This document shows positions 32,991 through 42,060 of a stretch of DNA of 46,783 nucleotides, in pieces; within the stretch, counting starts at the first letter, position 1, and each line of letters opens with the position of its first letter. Location: contig CAJWXP010000015.1 in the NCBI GenBank assembly GCA_913049785.1, forward strand, positions 1 to 46,783. The letters run 5' to 3'. Below the pieces are notes generated by a model. The model was given only the letters and a program-made list of their open reading frames with translations, was not told the origin of the DNA and did no database searches. Made by a program: the position numbers and the translations under genes. The DNA is from an uncultured Dehalococcoidia bacterium (lineage in GTDB: Bacteria; Chloroflexota; Dehalococcoidia; Lucifugimonadales; UBA1127).

Positions 32991-34458
32991 CGTGTTGCCC
33001 GCAAACGGTGATCCACGTGTGGCCGTTCTCCGCCAGCAGGGCGTCAGCCGTCGCCGGGCCCCAGGTGCCGGGTGCATATCGATCGGGTTTGAGGGCACCT
33101 GACGACTCCCATGCTTCTAGCAACGGGTCCACGATCCGCCACGCCTCTTCTATGTGGTCGCTCCTGATGAACAGCGCGGGGTCGCCCTCCAACGCGTCCT
33201 GTAGGAGTCGTTCGTAGGCGTCAGCGATGGCGTGATCGGGGAATGCTTCCTCATAGTGGAACTCCATATCCTCAGAGCGCATGTTCATTCCCTGACCGGG
33301 CACCTTCACTTCGAACCTGAGGTGGGCGCCTTCATCGGGCTGCAGGCACATAGTGAGCAGGTTAGGGTTGAGGTCGGTGTCTGTTTCCATCCCGAACATT
33401 ACAGCCGGAGGGCGTTTGAACTGAACGATGACCTCCGAGACCTTGTCGGCCATGGATTTGCCCGACCGGAGGTAAAAAGGGACTCCTTGCCATCTCCAAG
33501 TGTCTACATACAGTCGTAGTGCAGCGTAGGATGGAGTAGTGGAATCGGTTGTAATGTTGGGTTCATTCAGATAGCCTTCGTATTGGGCAGCGACGGCGTT
33601 TTTTGTCGCTTCCTCAGGCGTCCACCGACGGATGGCCTTCAGCACGTCCACTTTTCTGTTGCGGAGCGAATCAGCGTCCACCCCGGACGGTGGCTCCATA
33701 GCAATCATTGTAAGAATCTGTAATAAATGGTTCTGGATCATATCCCGGATGACGCCCGATTGGTCATAGTAGCCAGCCCGCTCGCCTACCGATACCTCTT
33801 CTGCGACGGTTATCTGAATATTATCTACGTAGTGGCGGTTCCAGATAGGCTCGAACATGGTGTTGCCGAACCGGAAGACCATGAGGTTCTGCACCGTCTC
33901 CTTGCCTAGGTAGTGGTCGATTCGGTATACCTGATCCTCTCGGAACACGTTGTGAACGGTGCGGTTCAGCGCCTGGGCTGACGCTAAGTCCCTGCCAAAA
34001 GGCTTCTCGATCACCACGCGACGCCAGCCGTCATGCTCATCTGCGATGCCGGTCGCTTTCATGTTGGTGAGGGTGGCCTCGAAGAGTGTCGGCGAGATAG
34101 ACAGATAGAAGAGCCTGTTCGTTGCGCCTGCTTCAGGACCCTCAAGCGTTTCAAGCCTGTTTTTGAGCTTGCCCATGTCCGGCTCTTCGTCAAGGCTGCC
34201 GGCTACGTAGAAGAGGTGCTGAGCGAAGTCGTCCCACTCGTCCTTGTGTACTGCCAGAACGCCAAAATCCTGGACACCCTTCCACATGTACTCACGGAAC
34301 GCTTCATCAGAGAGCTTCGTCCGTGCGAACCCAACAATGCGAAGGTCTTCGGGACAACCACCGTTGCAGCGCAGTTCAAACAGCGCCGGAAGCAGCTTGC
34401 GCTGAGCCAGGTCGCCCGTAGCGCCCATGATAACCATGGTCGTAGTGTCGTTGGCCAT
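32977..34458 (-). CDS. zwf: Glucose-6-phosphate 1-dehydrogenase
   Basis: A 493-residue enzyme starting the oxidative pentose phosphate pathway (glucose 6-phosphate to 6-phosphogluconolactone, reducing NADP+). The coenzyme motif is GATGDLAQRKLLPALF (13-28) and the active-site motif RIDHYLGKE is intact, with VVIEKPFGRDL before it. The whole family length is present. It overlaps gnd by one base (TAATG). No 6-phosphogluconolactonase gene is visible in the cluster, so that step is encoded elsewhere or is spontaneous. Confidence 0.96.
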   Translation of the reverse strand: MANDTTTMVIMGATGDLAQRKLLPALFELRCNGGCPEDLRIVGFARTKLSDEAFREYMWKGVQDFGVLAVHKDEWDDFAQHLFYVAGSLDEEPDMGKLKNRLETLEGPEAGATNRLFYLSISPTLFEATLTNMKATGIADEHDGWRRVVIEKPFGRDLASAQALNRTVHNVFREDQVYRIDHYLGKETVQNLMVFRFGNTMFEPIWNRHYVDNIQITVAEEVSVGERAGYYDQSGVIRDMIQNHLLQILTMIAMEPPSGVDADSLRNRKVDVLKAIRRWTPEEATKNAVAAQYEGYLNEPNITTDSTTPSYAALRLYVDTWRWQGVPFYLRSGKSMADKVSEVIVQFKRPPAVMFGMETDTDLNPNLLTMCLQPDEGAHLRFEVKVPGQGMNMRSEDMEFHYEEAFPDHAIADAYERLLQDALEGDPALFIRSDHIEEAWRIVDPLLEAWESSGALKPDRYAPGTWGPATADALLAENGHTWITVCGQHDDDA

Positions 34459-35366
34459 TACTCGGCCTTCTTGACTGCGTGGCCGCCGAACTGGTTGCGC
34501 ATCGCTGCCAGGAGCTTGGCGCTGAACGAGTCATCCTGCCGAGAGCGGAACCGCATCTGTAGTGCGAGGGTCATGACCGGTGTTGGCACTGCTAGGTCAA
34601 TCGATTCCTCGACCGTCCATCGCCCTTCACCGGAGTCGTCGACGTACGGCTCAAGCGTGGACATCTCCGGGTCCTCTTTCAGCGCGTCTGCGGTGAGGTC
34701 AAGCAGCCAAGAGCGTACCACGCTACCGTAGCGCCAGATCTCGGTTATCTGCGCCAGGTCCAGGTTCAGCGCCTCCTTGGCGTGCATGAGTTCTAGACCC
34801 TCTGCGTACGCCTGCATCATGCCGTATTCGATGCCGTTGTGGACCATCTTAGTGAAGTGGCCCGCTCCGGCGGGTCCCACATGGCCGTAGCCGGTGGTGG
34901 GTGATGGAGCCAGCGTCTGGAAAATAGGCTCCACTCGCTCGAACGCTTTCTTGTCGCCGCCGATCATGAGGCTGTAGCCTTCTGTGAGGCCCCAGATGCC
35001 CCCACTGGTGCCGGCGTCAAGGAAATCTAGGCCCTTTTCCTTCAACATGGCGGCACGTCGAATGCTGTCCTTGTAGTTGGCGTTGCCACCATCGATGATG
35101 ACGTCACCTTCAGAGAGCGCACCGGCCAACGCCGTCAGCGTACGCTCCGTAGCCTCGCCAGCAGGGGCCATGACCCACACGGCGCGAGGAGTGGTTAGCT
35201 GCCCGGCCAGGTCAGCCAGAGAGGAAGCCCCTGCGGCTCCTTCCCCCTCAAGCTCTTTGACCGCTTCAGGTCGTAGGTCGTAGGCCACCACACGATGACC
35301 GCCTTTGAGTAGTCGCTGGGCCATGCTGCCACCCATGCGGCCCAGTCCGATGATTCCAATTTCCAT
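34458..35366 (-). CDS. gnd: 6-phosphogluconate dehydrogenase (decarboxylating), short NAD-type
   Basis: A 302-residue dehydrogenase converting 6-phosphogluconate to ribulose 5-phosphate and CO2. It starts MEIGIIGLGRMGGSMAQRLL (nucleotide-binding GxGxMG), has IIDGGNANYKDS, LDAGTSGGIWG and the catalytic region GAGHFTKMVHNGIEYGMMQ, with Lys-x2-His-Asn intact. The length matches the short GntZ/YqeC-type form. The ATG at 35366 has GGAGG upstream and gives the family N-terminus. The preceding HAD gene stops 2 bases before, and zwf overlaps the stop by one base. Confidence 0.95.
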   Translation of the reverse strand: MEIGIIGLGRMGGSMAQRLLKGGHRVVAYDLRPEAVKELEGEGAAGASSLADLAGQLTTPRAVWVMAPAGEATERTLTALAGALSEGDVIIDGGNANYKDSIRRAAMLKEKGLDFLDAGTSGGIWGLTEGYSLMIGGDKKAFERVEPIFQTLAPSPTTGYGHVGPAGAGHFTKMVHNGIEYGMMQAYAEGLELMHAKEALNLDLAQITEIWRYGSVVRSWLLDLTADALKEDPEMSTLEPYVDDSGEGRWTVEESIDLAVPTPVMTLALQMRFRSRQDDSFSAKLLAAMRNQFGGHAVKKAE

Positions 35367-35368
35367 AG

Positions 35369-36156
35369 CTATGCTCCTCCCTGGCTCTCTGGCGCGTCGT
35401 ACCCGTGGACGGTGCGGTTGTGTTCGAGGATGCGTTGCTGCACGACTTCCAAGAGCTTTTCCGGCTCCGTCACCATGAACGCCTCCGGGACTACCTGCTC
35501 TTTTTGATGCCCGGCTGCCGTGAAGGGTGTTACCACCGCAACGACGTTGGTCCCCGCCGCTACTGCAGACCTTGCTCCTGTAGGCGAATCTTCCAGCACC
35601 AGACACTCTTCCGGCGGGACATCGAACGTTTTAGCAGCCAGCAGGTAGATCTCGGGGTCCGGTTTGGGCTTCTTTACGTCCTCTCGAGTGAGGATGAGGT
35701 CAAGCGTCGATTCGAGGTCGAGGGCTCGAATGACCCTGAGCGCTTTAGGCCTCTGTGACATGGTCACCAGCGCCGTCTGACAGAACGCTTCCCTTGCTAT
35801 GCGCAGAAGGCCGACGGTGTGCGGCCACTGGTTGTCGCGGAACACCTGGGGATCTTCTACCATCTCGCTGTAAATGGCCACCCGCAGTGCGCTCAGCGCT
35901 TCCTCTGGCGACGATACTCCAAGCTCATCCATCTGCTTGCGCAGGTACGGTTCGAATTCAAGCTGCTCCATCACGTGCTTCGACGCGACGTGACGTGACG
36001 TTCAGCACCGACGATCTCGCGGTAGGCCTCAACGGCTCGAGCGTCCGGCTCAGAGCTGCCAAGGAGGCGTTGTGCGGCGATGGCGTACGACTGCGCCTTT
36101 AACTTCTCGCTCTGGACAAGGGTGCCGTCAAGATCGAACATGATCGCGCGAATCAT
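35369..36156 (-). pseudogene. HAD-superfamily phosphatase (beta-phosphoglucomutase-like), frameshifted
   Basis: Two frames together encode one HAD hydrolase of about 262 residues. The first, starting at ATG 36156, has motif I (MFDLDGTLVQSE) and a cap helix, and ends early near 35976. The second resumes HVMEQLEFEPYLRK and carries motif II (LVTMS), motif III Lys (EDVKKPKPDPEIY) and motif IV (LVLEDSPTGARSAVAAG). The break is at a tandem TGACG-TGACG (plus-strand 35991-36000). Removing one 5-base unit gives a continuous protein (ERH-VASKHVMEQL). It overlaps the selenoprotein gene by ATGA and precedes gnd by 2 bases. It could be a sugar-phosphate phosphatase of the pentose-phosphate operon. The shift is real, phase-variable or a sequencing error. 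Confidence 0.82.
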
Positions 36157-36371
36157 GCCTGCTGAATCCCCTCTGCCGCTTCCTGCTGCTTTCCAGGACA
36201 CAACGTATCCCCGTAAGAACAAAAGACACAGCAGTCACCTGATTTTGGGTTGAGCGCGAACTTACAGTTCACGCAATCGTAGAAGATGAGTCAGCCATCA
36301 AGCGGCATCTCCTCTTCCTGGACGTGACCGCAGACCGGGCATGTGATCTTGGCTTGAGTGATGAATTCCAT
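36153..36371 (-). CDS. Candidate GDCCVxC-domain selenoprotein (in-frame UGA read as selenocysteine)
   Basis: A 72-residue gene that a standard caller would split. It starts at ATG 36371 with GGAGG five bases upstream and reads KITCPVCGHVQEEEMPLDG, then UGA at codon 27 (36291-36293), then LIFYDCVNCKFALNPKSGDC, then CVFCSYGDTLCPG. The CxxC, FYxCxxC and GDCCVFCSYG blocks match the small GDCCVxC family, which I recall as being annotated with both Cys and Sec members. The UGA sits where Cys members have Cys before xFFYEC. A SECIS-like hairpin follows at 36254-36274. The frame closes with TGA at 36153-36155, overlapping the HAD start (ATGA). The role is unknown; multiple thiols suggest redox or metal handling. 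The alternative is a nonsense-mutated gene. Confidence 0.78.
36254..36274 (-). promoter_or_regulatory. Candidate bacterial SECIS hairpin
   Basis: On the minus strand GCGTGAAC (36267-36274) pairs with GTTCGCGC (36254-36261), 8 bp with one G-U, around the loop UGUAA. The stem begins 16 nt and the loop 24 nt after the UGA. G in the second loop position and this distance fit the published bacterial SECIS consensus (small stem-loop just 3' of the UGA with G among the first two loop bases). The hairpin lies inside the coding sequence (VNCKFAL). Confidence 0.65.
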
Positions 36372-36392
36372 AGCAACCTCCGAACCTCTCCA

Positions 36393-39125
36393 CTACCCAA
36401 GCAGCTTTGCGATGCCCGCTACAACGTCTCCGGTGACGTGGACCCTCGCCGTTTTGCGCCCCAGGGATTCCAGGGCTTGGATATCTCCAAGAGATTGGGC
36501 GTCCGCCAGGGTACCAAAGCTGTAGGCTTCGCCGGGAATAGAAACGTCGGCCATGTAGTCGGTCGTTATCTGCAGGAACAACCCGGTTGCGGGGCCGCAC
36601 TTGTGCAGTTGCCCGGTAGAGTGCAGGAACCGTGGTCCATAGCCGACGGTCGTTGCGATGTGATGCTTCTCCATCACCCGTTGCCTCAACGAAGCCAGCG
36701 CCGCGTCGGTTTCCGGGGTCTGCTCTACGTACGCCATGATGGCCAGGTAATCCCCCGCTGATGCGCCCGACAGGAGGTCGTTGAGCGACGATGCAGACGT
36801 GTTCGCAGGAAGACTACCTGACGTTGTGTAATGGGCCAGGACTTCGGCGGTCTTGTCCTTCGCTGACTGCACGTTCGGCTGATCGAACGGGTTCACTTCG
36901 AGGACTGCCCCGGCGATTGCAGTGGCGTACTCCCAACGATAGAATTCGGAGCCCACGTCGTAGCGGTCGCGTAGATCAAGTTGGATGACAGGGTGGCCCG
37001 CAGACCTAAGTGCCTCGACACCCGCGTCGACATCAGCAGCGTCGTCGCCGTCCATGCGGAGGTACACGAATAGTCGGTCGTTACCGTAGTGTTTCGGGGC
37101 CAGCAGTGGCTCGCCAGCTACGGGTACGATGCCCTTTCCCTCTTTGCCCAGGCTCTCTGCTATGAGCTGCTCCGCCCAAAGACCGAAGCTGCTGAGCGTC
37201 GGTGACGTGAGCACGGTCAGCTTGTCGCGTCCGGCCTTCGCCAGGGTTGCCATGACCGCTCCAAGCCAAACTCCGGGGTTCTCATCGGCGGGGACGCATG
37301 ACGCGCTGCTCTCACGGAGGTGGTCTGCACGGTCCAGGAGCAGCGACACATCGATGCCCGCCAGCGACGCCGGCACCATGCCGAAGTAAGACAGCACCGA
37401 ATAACGTCCACCGATGGTCGATGGGTTGGCGAAGACTCGCAGGAAACCCTCCGACTTTGCCAGACGTTCCAGCGGCGAGCCTGAGTCTGTGATCGCGACG
37501 AAACAACCGCCTGCCTTCTTCTTCCCCAACGCCTTATCAACGATAGACCTGAAATGTCGGTAGGCTGTCAGCGTTTCCAGCGTACCACCTGACTTGGAGG
37601 AGACCAGGAAGAGCGTGTGTCCAGGGTCGATCACATCGGTCACGCTCTGAATCCAGTCCGGCACGGTGGAGTCCAGCATGATGAGTTCGGGATAGCCTGG
37701 AGCGCTACCGAAGGTACTGCGTAAAACCTCCGGGCCCAGGCTGCTGCCACCCATACCCAGCAATACGACGTGATTAACGCCTCTGTTCTTCACCTCTTTG
37801 GCGAATGCTCTTAGGTTTGCTGCCTGCTCTTCCATCAGGTCTGTGACGGTCAGCCAGCCCAGTCGGTCTGTGATTTCCGTGGGGTCTGGCTTCCACACCG
37901 TGTGATCCTTGCGCCAGATGCGACCTGGGACATCGTTCTCACCCAGATCGCTGAGAGTTGATTCGACTGCGGCCTGGTGCTCGCCCAGACTGACCTGGGA
38001 GCTTGCGTGTTGCTTGGCCAGCAGCCGCGCCTTCTTCTCTTCCACGTTGGCGATAAGTGTGTTGAAGGAGTCAGCGAAGGAGTTGACGCCGTCCACAAGC
38101 AGCTTATGTGTAACTTCTGTAATGTTGACGCCCGATGCCGCCAAATCGACCATGATCTGCTCGGACTCTTCAATGGCGTCTACCAGCGTCGGCATCGCGT
38201 TTCCGTGGTCCAGGAAGCTGGTCAGAGTGGCCGGTGGAGTGGTGTTTACCGTATCTGGGCCTATCAGCGACTCGATATAGAGCACATCGCTGTAGGCGGG
38301 GTTCTTGGTGCCAGTGCTAGCCCACAGCGGGCGTTGTACCTGCGCACCCTTGGCCTGAAGCGATACGAACCTATCGCTGGCTACGGTTTCCTGGAAATCT
38401 CGATACGCCAGCGCAGCGTTGGCGATGGCTGCCTTGCCCAGTAAATGCTCAAAGCCGGACTCGCCGTTCTGAATCTTCGATTCCAGCAGGGCGTCTACCG
38501 CCGAGTCCACTCGACTCACGAAGAAGGAGGCCACAGAAGCTACTTTGCTGGGGTCGCCACCCTTTTTTACCAGGTGTTCCAGTCCAGCGGTGTAAGCCTC
38601 TCGAACGAGGCGATACGCCCCTAGATGGAACAGCAGGGTCACGTTGATGTTGACCCCATGACCGATAAGTTGCTCCACCGCAGGGATACCTTCCGGCGTA
38701 GCTGGTACCTTCACCATGACGTTGGGGCGGTCAAGCTCCGAGAACAGTCGTAGCGCCTCGGCAACAGTGCCGTCCGTGTCGTGGGCCAACGTGGGGCTGA
38801 CTTCCAGTGATGCGTAGCCGTCAACACCTTTGGTGGCGTCGTAGACGGGCCGCAACAGGTCGGCGACGTCCCGGATGTCCTGCAGTGCCATGCTCTCAAA
38901 CGCTTCCTCAGAGCTACGGCCTTCCAGAGCGAGAGCCAGAAGCGCCTCATCATAGTCACTGCTGCCGGAGATGGCCTTCTCAAAGATGGTCGGGTTGGAG
39001 GTCAGACCCGTGATCCCGGTCTTGATGAGCTCAGCCAACTCACCGGAGGTCAACAGCCCCCTGCGGACGTTGTCGTACCAGATGGACTGACCTAGCTTCT
39101 GTGTTCCTTTTATTGGATTGGACAT
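36393..39125 (-). CDS. tal-pgi: Bifunctional transaldolase / glucose-6-phosphate isomerase
   Basis: A 910-residue fusion. Residues 1 to about 370 are a transaldolase with the Schiff-base lysine Lys139 (NVMVKVPAT), GLTSNPTIF and VASFFVSRVD. From about 385 to the end it is a phosphoglucose isomerase with VLLGMGGSSLGPEVLR, LVSSKSGGTLET (sugar-phosphate SIS site), GGRYSVLSYFG and the C-terminal catalytic region. Such fusions are known in several bacteria including Chloroflexota and link the non-oxidative pentose phosphate branch to glycolysis. It lies between rpiB and the selenoprotein gene, 21 bases from the latter. Confidence 0.95.
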   Translation of the reverse strand: MSNPIKGTQKLGQSIWYDNVRRGLLTSGELAELIKTGITGLTSNPTIFEKAISGSSDYDEALLALALEGRSSEEAFESMALQDIRDVADLLRPVYDATKGVDGYASLEVSPTLAHDTDGTVAEALRLFSELDRPNVMVKVPATPEGIPAVEQLIGHGVNINVTLLFHLGAYRLVREAYTAGLEHLVKKGGDPSKVASVASFFVSRVDSAVDALLESKIQNGESGFEHLLGKAAIANAALAYRDFQETVASDRFVSLQAKGAQVQRPLWASTGTKNPAYSDVLYIESLIGPDTVNTTPPATLTSFLDHGNAMPTLVDAIEESEQIMVDLAASGVNITEVTHKLLVDGVNSFADSFNTLIANVEEKKARLLAKQHASSQVSLGEHQAAVESTLSDLGENDVPGRIWRKDHTVWKPDPTEITDRLGWLTVTDLMEEQAANLRAFAKEVKNRGVNHVVLLGMGGSSLGPEVLRSTFGSAPGYPELIMLDSTVPDWIQSVTDVIDPGHTLFLVSSKSGGTLETLTAYRHFRSIVDKALGKKKAGGCFVAITDSGSPLERLAKSEGFLRVFANPSTIGGRYSVLSYFGMVPASLAGIDVSLLLDRADHLRESSASCVPADENPGVWLGAVMATLAKAGRDKLTVLTSPTLSSFGLWAEQLIAESLGKEGKGIVPVAGEPLLAPKHYGNDRLFVYLRMDGDDAADVDAGVEALRSAGHPVIQLDLRDRYDVGSEFYRWEYATAIAGAVLEVNPFDQPNVQSAKDKTAEVLAHYTTSGSLPANTSASSLNDLLSGASAGDYLAIMAYVEQTPETDAALASLRQRVMEKHHIATTVGYGPRFLHSTGQLHKCGPATGLFLQITTDYMADVSIPGEAYSFGTLADAQSLGDIQALESLGRKTARVHVTGDVVAGIAKLLG

Positions 39126-39152
39126 GTAATCCCCCCGATCTAGCCCTGGGGT

Positions 39153-39614
39153 TTATTTGAGTGAGCGTTGCTCAATTGCAGCCACTTTTTTCAGTCGCCG
39201 ATGGTACTTCTCTCCGTCAAGAAGTTGAGCGGTGAGGAACGCTGTAATCAGCTCCCGTGCCACCTCGGCACCGATGACCCGTGCGCCGATGCAGATCACG
39301 TTCATATCGTCGTGCTCCACCGCCTGGTGGGCAGAGTACGTGTCATGGCACACGGCAGCGCGAACGCCAGGCACCTTGTTCGCCGCAATGCTGGCCCCTG
39401 CTCCACTGCCACAGAAGACGATAGCGCGCTCAACCTGCCCCGACACGATGGCTTGCGCCGCCGCATCAGCGAAGTCGGGGTAGTCATCCAGCGGATCCAG
39501 CTCATGGGCCCCCAGATCAACGACGTCATATCCCTCGGCTTGTAACCACGGCACCAGCTCGACCTTCAACGGGTACCCGCCGTGGTCCGACGCGATACCT
39601 ACGCGTTTTGTCAT
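39153..39614 (-). CDS. rpiB: Ribose-5-phosphate isomerase B
   Basis: A 153-residue RpiB/LacAB family isomerase interconverting ribose 5-phosphate and ribulose 5-phosphate. It has [11 protein letters not shown] at the N-terminus, the catalytic cysteine in [15 protein letters not shown], and [24 protein letters not shown] with the general-acid histidine. The start overlaps the tkt stop by 4 bases, and tal/pgi follows 27 bases later. Confidence 0.95.
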   Translation of the reverse strand: MTKRVGIASDHGGYPLKVELVPWLQAEGYDVVDLGAHELDPLDDYPDFADAAAQAIVSGQVERAIVFCGSGAGASIAANKVPGVRAAVCHDTYSAHQAVEHDDMNVICIGARVIGAEVARELITAFLTAQLLDGEKYHRRLKKVAAIEQRSLK

Positions 39615-41629
39615 ACCTTCACCTGCTGGAGGGCTGCTTTGGCCTCTTCGACGACTCGCTCAGCGGTAAGGCCGAACTTCTCGTAGAGCGTGGCTATCGG
39701 CGCGGAGGCTCCGAAGTGGGAAAGGCCGATGATGCGGCCTTTCAGTCCGACGTAGCGTTCCCAACCCATTTGGGAACCAGCTTCTATGGAGACCCTAGCT
39801 GTAATGTTCGGTGGAAGCACGCTGTCCTTGTACTCCTGCGACTGCCCGTCGAACAGCTCCCACGATGGCAGTGAGACCACCCTGACGGCGGTGCCACCTT
39901 CTGAGAGTTGCTGCGCAGCGTCCATGGCGATGTGCACCTCTGAGCCCGTGGAGATGATGATCACGTCAGGGGTGCTGGAACTCTCCCACAGGATATAGCC
40001 GCCCTGTCGGACACTGGATGCCGGGGCCAGCGTCGAACGGTCGAGCACAGGTAGGTTCTGACGGCTGAACGCAAGGACCGTTGGGCCGTCTTTACGTTCA
40101 ATGGCCGCCTTCCAGGCTTCCACGGTCTCTGTTGCGTCTGCGGGTCGCAGCACCACCAAGTTCGGTACCGCCCGAAGTCCTGCAAGCTGCTCGATAGGTT
40201 GGTGGGTTGGACCGTCTTCGCCTAGTCCCACGGAGTCATGGGTAAAGATGAAGACCACTCTCAAGCCCATGAGCGCCGCGAGACGCATGGGAGGGCGCAT
40301 GTAATCTGAGAAGATCAGGAACGTTGCCGTGTAGGGGACAATGCCGCCGTGGAGCGCCATGCCGTTGGCTATGGAGCCCATCGCATGCTCACGAACTCCG
40401 AAGTGCATGTTCTGGCCTGAGCGATTCGTTGCGCTGAAGTCGCCGGCCTCGCTGAGTCGAGTGTTGTTGGACGGCGCAAGGTCAGCTGACCCGCCTACAA
40501 GGCCGTGCACGTGACCCACCATGGCGTTCAACGTCTTGCCTGACGCCTCTCGGGTCGATACAGGTTTGTCACCTGGGTTGAACAGGCCATCCGCATCGTT
40601 GCTCCAGCCTTCAGAAAGCTCTCCGGCCCAGGCTTGTTTGAGTTTGCGGGCATCGTCTGGATAGGCATCTCGGTAGGATGCGAATGACGCTTCCCATTCC
40701 TTCTGCTGCGCCTGGCCTCGCGGTATAGCCTGTCGGTAATGGTCTAGGGCCTCTTGTGGCTCGGCGAAATCGTCCGGGTATGACCACCCCAGGGCATCCT
40801 TGGTCAACTGTACTTCCTCTACACCAAGGGCTGCTCCGTGAACGCCCCCGGTCCCCGCCTTGTTGGGGCTGCCGTAGCCGATGATGGTACGACAGATTAC
40901 AATGGAGGGCCTAGCTGTCTCTGCCTGCGCCTGACGGATCGCCGCATCAACAGCCCCTGTGTCCATCCCATCGATGGAATCCACCACGTGCCAACCATAG
41001 GCACGGAACCGCGCAGCTACGTCCTCCGTGAAGGCGATGTCCGTATTACCCTCAATGGAGATGTCGTTGTCGTCATAGAGGTAGATCAGCTTGCCAAGGC
41101 CCAGCGTCCCGGCAAGGGATGCCGCCTCTGAGGCGACGCCTTCCTGAAGGTCACCGTCAGATACGATCGCATAGGTGTAGTGATTGATAACTTCATGCCC
41201 AACCCGATTGTAGTGATTGCCCATCCACTGCTCTGCGATAGCCATACCAACGCCGTTGGCAAACCCTTGACCCAAAGGGCCGGTAGTGACTTCCACACCG
41301 GAGGTGTGCCCGTACTCCGGATGGCCCGGGGTCTTGCTTCCCCACTGTCGGAGGTTCTTTATCTCGTCCAGCGATAGGTCGTAGCCGGTCAGGTGCAGCA
41401 ACCCGTACAGCAGGATGGACGCGTGGCCCGCTGACAGTACGAACCTATCGCGGTCCGGCCAGCTGGGGTTCGTTGGGTTGTGCTTGAGGAACCGATCCCA
41501 CAGCACGTATGCCATAGGGGAAGCCCCCATAGGTGCGCCCGGGTGGCCGTTCCCGGCCTTCTGCACTGCGTCTACTGCAAGGAATCGCAGGGTGTTGATG
41601 GATAGTTGGTCGATGTTGCCGTAAGGCAT
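39611..41629 (-). CDS. tkt: Transketolase
   Basis: A 672-residue thiamine-diphosphate enzyme of the non-oxidative pentose phosphate pathway. N-terminal ThDP motif region [38 protein letters not shown], the GDGDLQEG-type motif ([14 protein letters not shown]), the pyrimidine-domain [14 protein letters not shown] and [21 protein letters not shown] are all present, and the length is full. AGGAG lies 7 bases before the ATG. It is the promoter-proximal gene of the leftward pentose-phosphate operon. Confidence 0.96.
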   Translation of the reverse strand: MPYGNIDQLSINTLRFLAVDAVQKAGNGHPGAPMGASPMAYVLWDRFLKHNPTNPSWPDRDRFVLSAGHASILLYGLLHLTGYDLSLDEIKNLRQWGSKTPGHPEYGHTSGVEVTTGPLGQGFANGVGMAIAEQWMGNHYNRVGHEVINHYTYAIVSDGDLQEGVASEAASLAGTLGLGKLIYLYDDNDISIEGNTDIAFTEDVAARFRAYGWHVVDSIDGMDTGAVDAAIRQAQAETARPSIVICRTIIGYGSPNKAGTGGVHGAALGVEEVQLTKDALGWSYPDDFAEPQEALDHYRQAIPRGQAQQKEWEASFASYRDAYPDDARKLKQAWAGELSEGWSNDADGLFNPGDKPVSTREASGKTLNAMVGHVHGLVGGSADLAPSNNTRLSEAGDFSATNRSGQNMHFGVREHAMGSIANGMALHGGIVPYTATFLIFSDYMRPPMRLAALMGLRVVFIFTHDSVGLGEDGPTHQPIEQLAGLRAVPNLVVLRPADATETVEAWKAAIERKDGPTVLAFSRQNLPVLDRSTLAPASSVRQGGYILWESSSTPDVIIISTGSEVHIAMDAAQQLSEGGTAVRVVSLPSWELFDGQSQEYKDSVLPPNITARVSIEAGSQMGWERYVGLKGRIIGLSHFGASAPIATLYEKFGLTAERVVEEAKAALQQVKV

Positions 41630-41690
41630 GCGCCGCTCCTGGAATGTGAGATGTGCGTGGCAGTGAATCCGAATCTGGTCGCAATGTTCT

Positions 41691-41876
41691 TTAGTCAGCG
41701 CGTGAAAGCGCGGCCCACGCGGGCACTTGCGATATCTCGCTCGTGTTCCAGAGAAGTTGGGATTCGTCCATATAGTACGCCTCTCGAAAGCAGACCGCTA
41801 GGCAGTTTTCGGCTGCTTCCGCTGCTGTCAGAAGGTTGGATGCTGGAGTGCCAGCGGAGATGTGGGTTTGAAGCAT
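41691..41876 (-). other. Unassigned region upstream of tkt with one weak small ORF
   Basis: Between tkt (start 41629) and the archaellin gene, the only minus-strand frame of note is 61 codons (41691-41876). It is not recognisable, and only a distant purine stretch precedes its ATG. It may be a small protein or non-coding 5' sequence of the pentose-phosphate operon. Nothing else is supported between 41630 and 41940. Confidence 0.25.
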
Positions 41877-41960
41877 TATGGGTGTTTTCTTCCTTGAGAA
41901 TGAGAAACAGCCAGGTGTTCATGAAGAATTAATGCTGCAAGACGGTCTGTTTATGGGTTA

Positions 41961-42034
41961 TTCCCCAACCCACGGCTAATCTGATTCCGTGGCAACAAAT
42001 CCGGAATATACAAACGGATGAAGCCACGGGGGAA
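41961..42034 (+). promoter_or_regulatory. Structured leader of the archaellin gene with mutually exclusive hairpins
   Basis: CCGTGGC (41987-41993) can pair downstream with GCCACGG (42023-42029), enclosing a second helix ATCCG/CGGAT (41999-42003 with 42015-42019). The same bases can instead pair upstream with CCACGG (41970-41975). TTCCCC (41961-41966) can extend the first fold by pairing GGGGAA after it, or pair GGGGA in the ribosome binding site (42051-42055). This arrangement resembles a switch, but no known class is recognised. Confidence 0.4.
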
Positions 42035-42060
42035 AGAGGAGTTACAAGAGGGGGATTATC

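Noticed and set aside
36291-36371. Stand-alone 26-codon peptide ending at the UGA
   Set aside because: The frame downstream of the UGA keeps the family motifs and closes with an ATGA overlap, so the stop reading explains less than selenocysteine readthrough.
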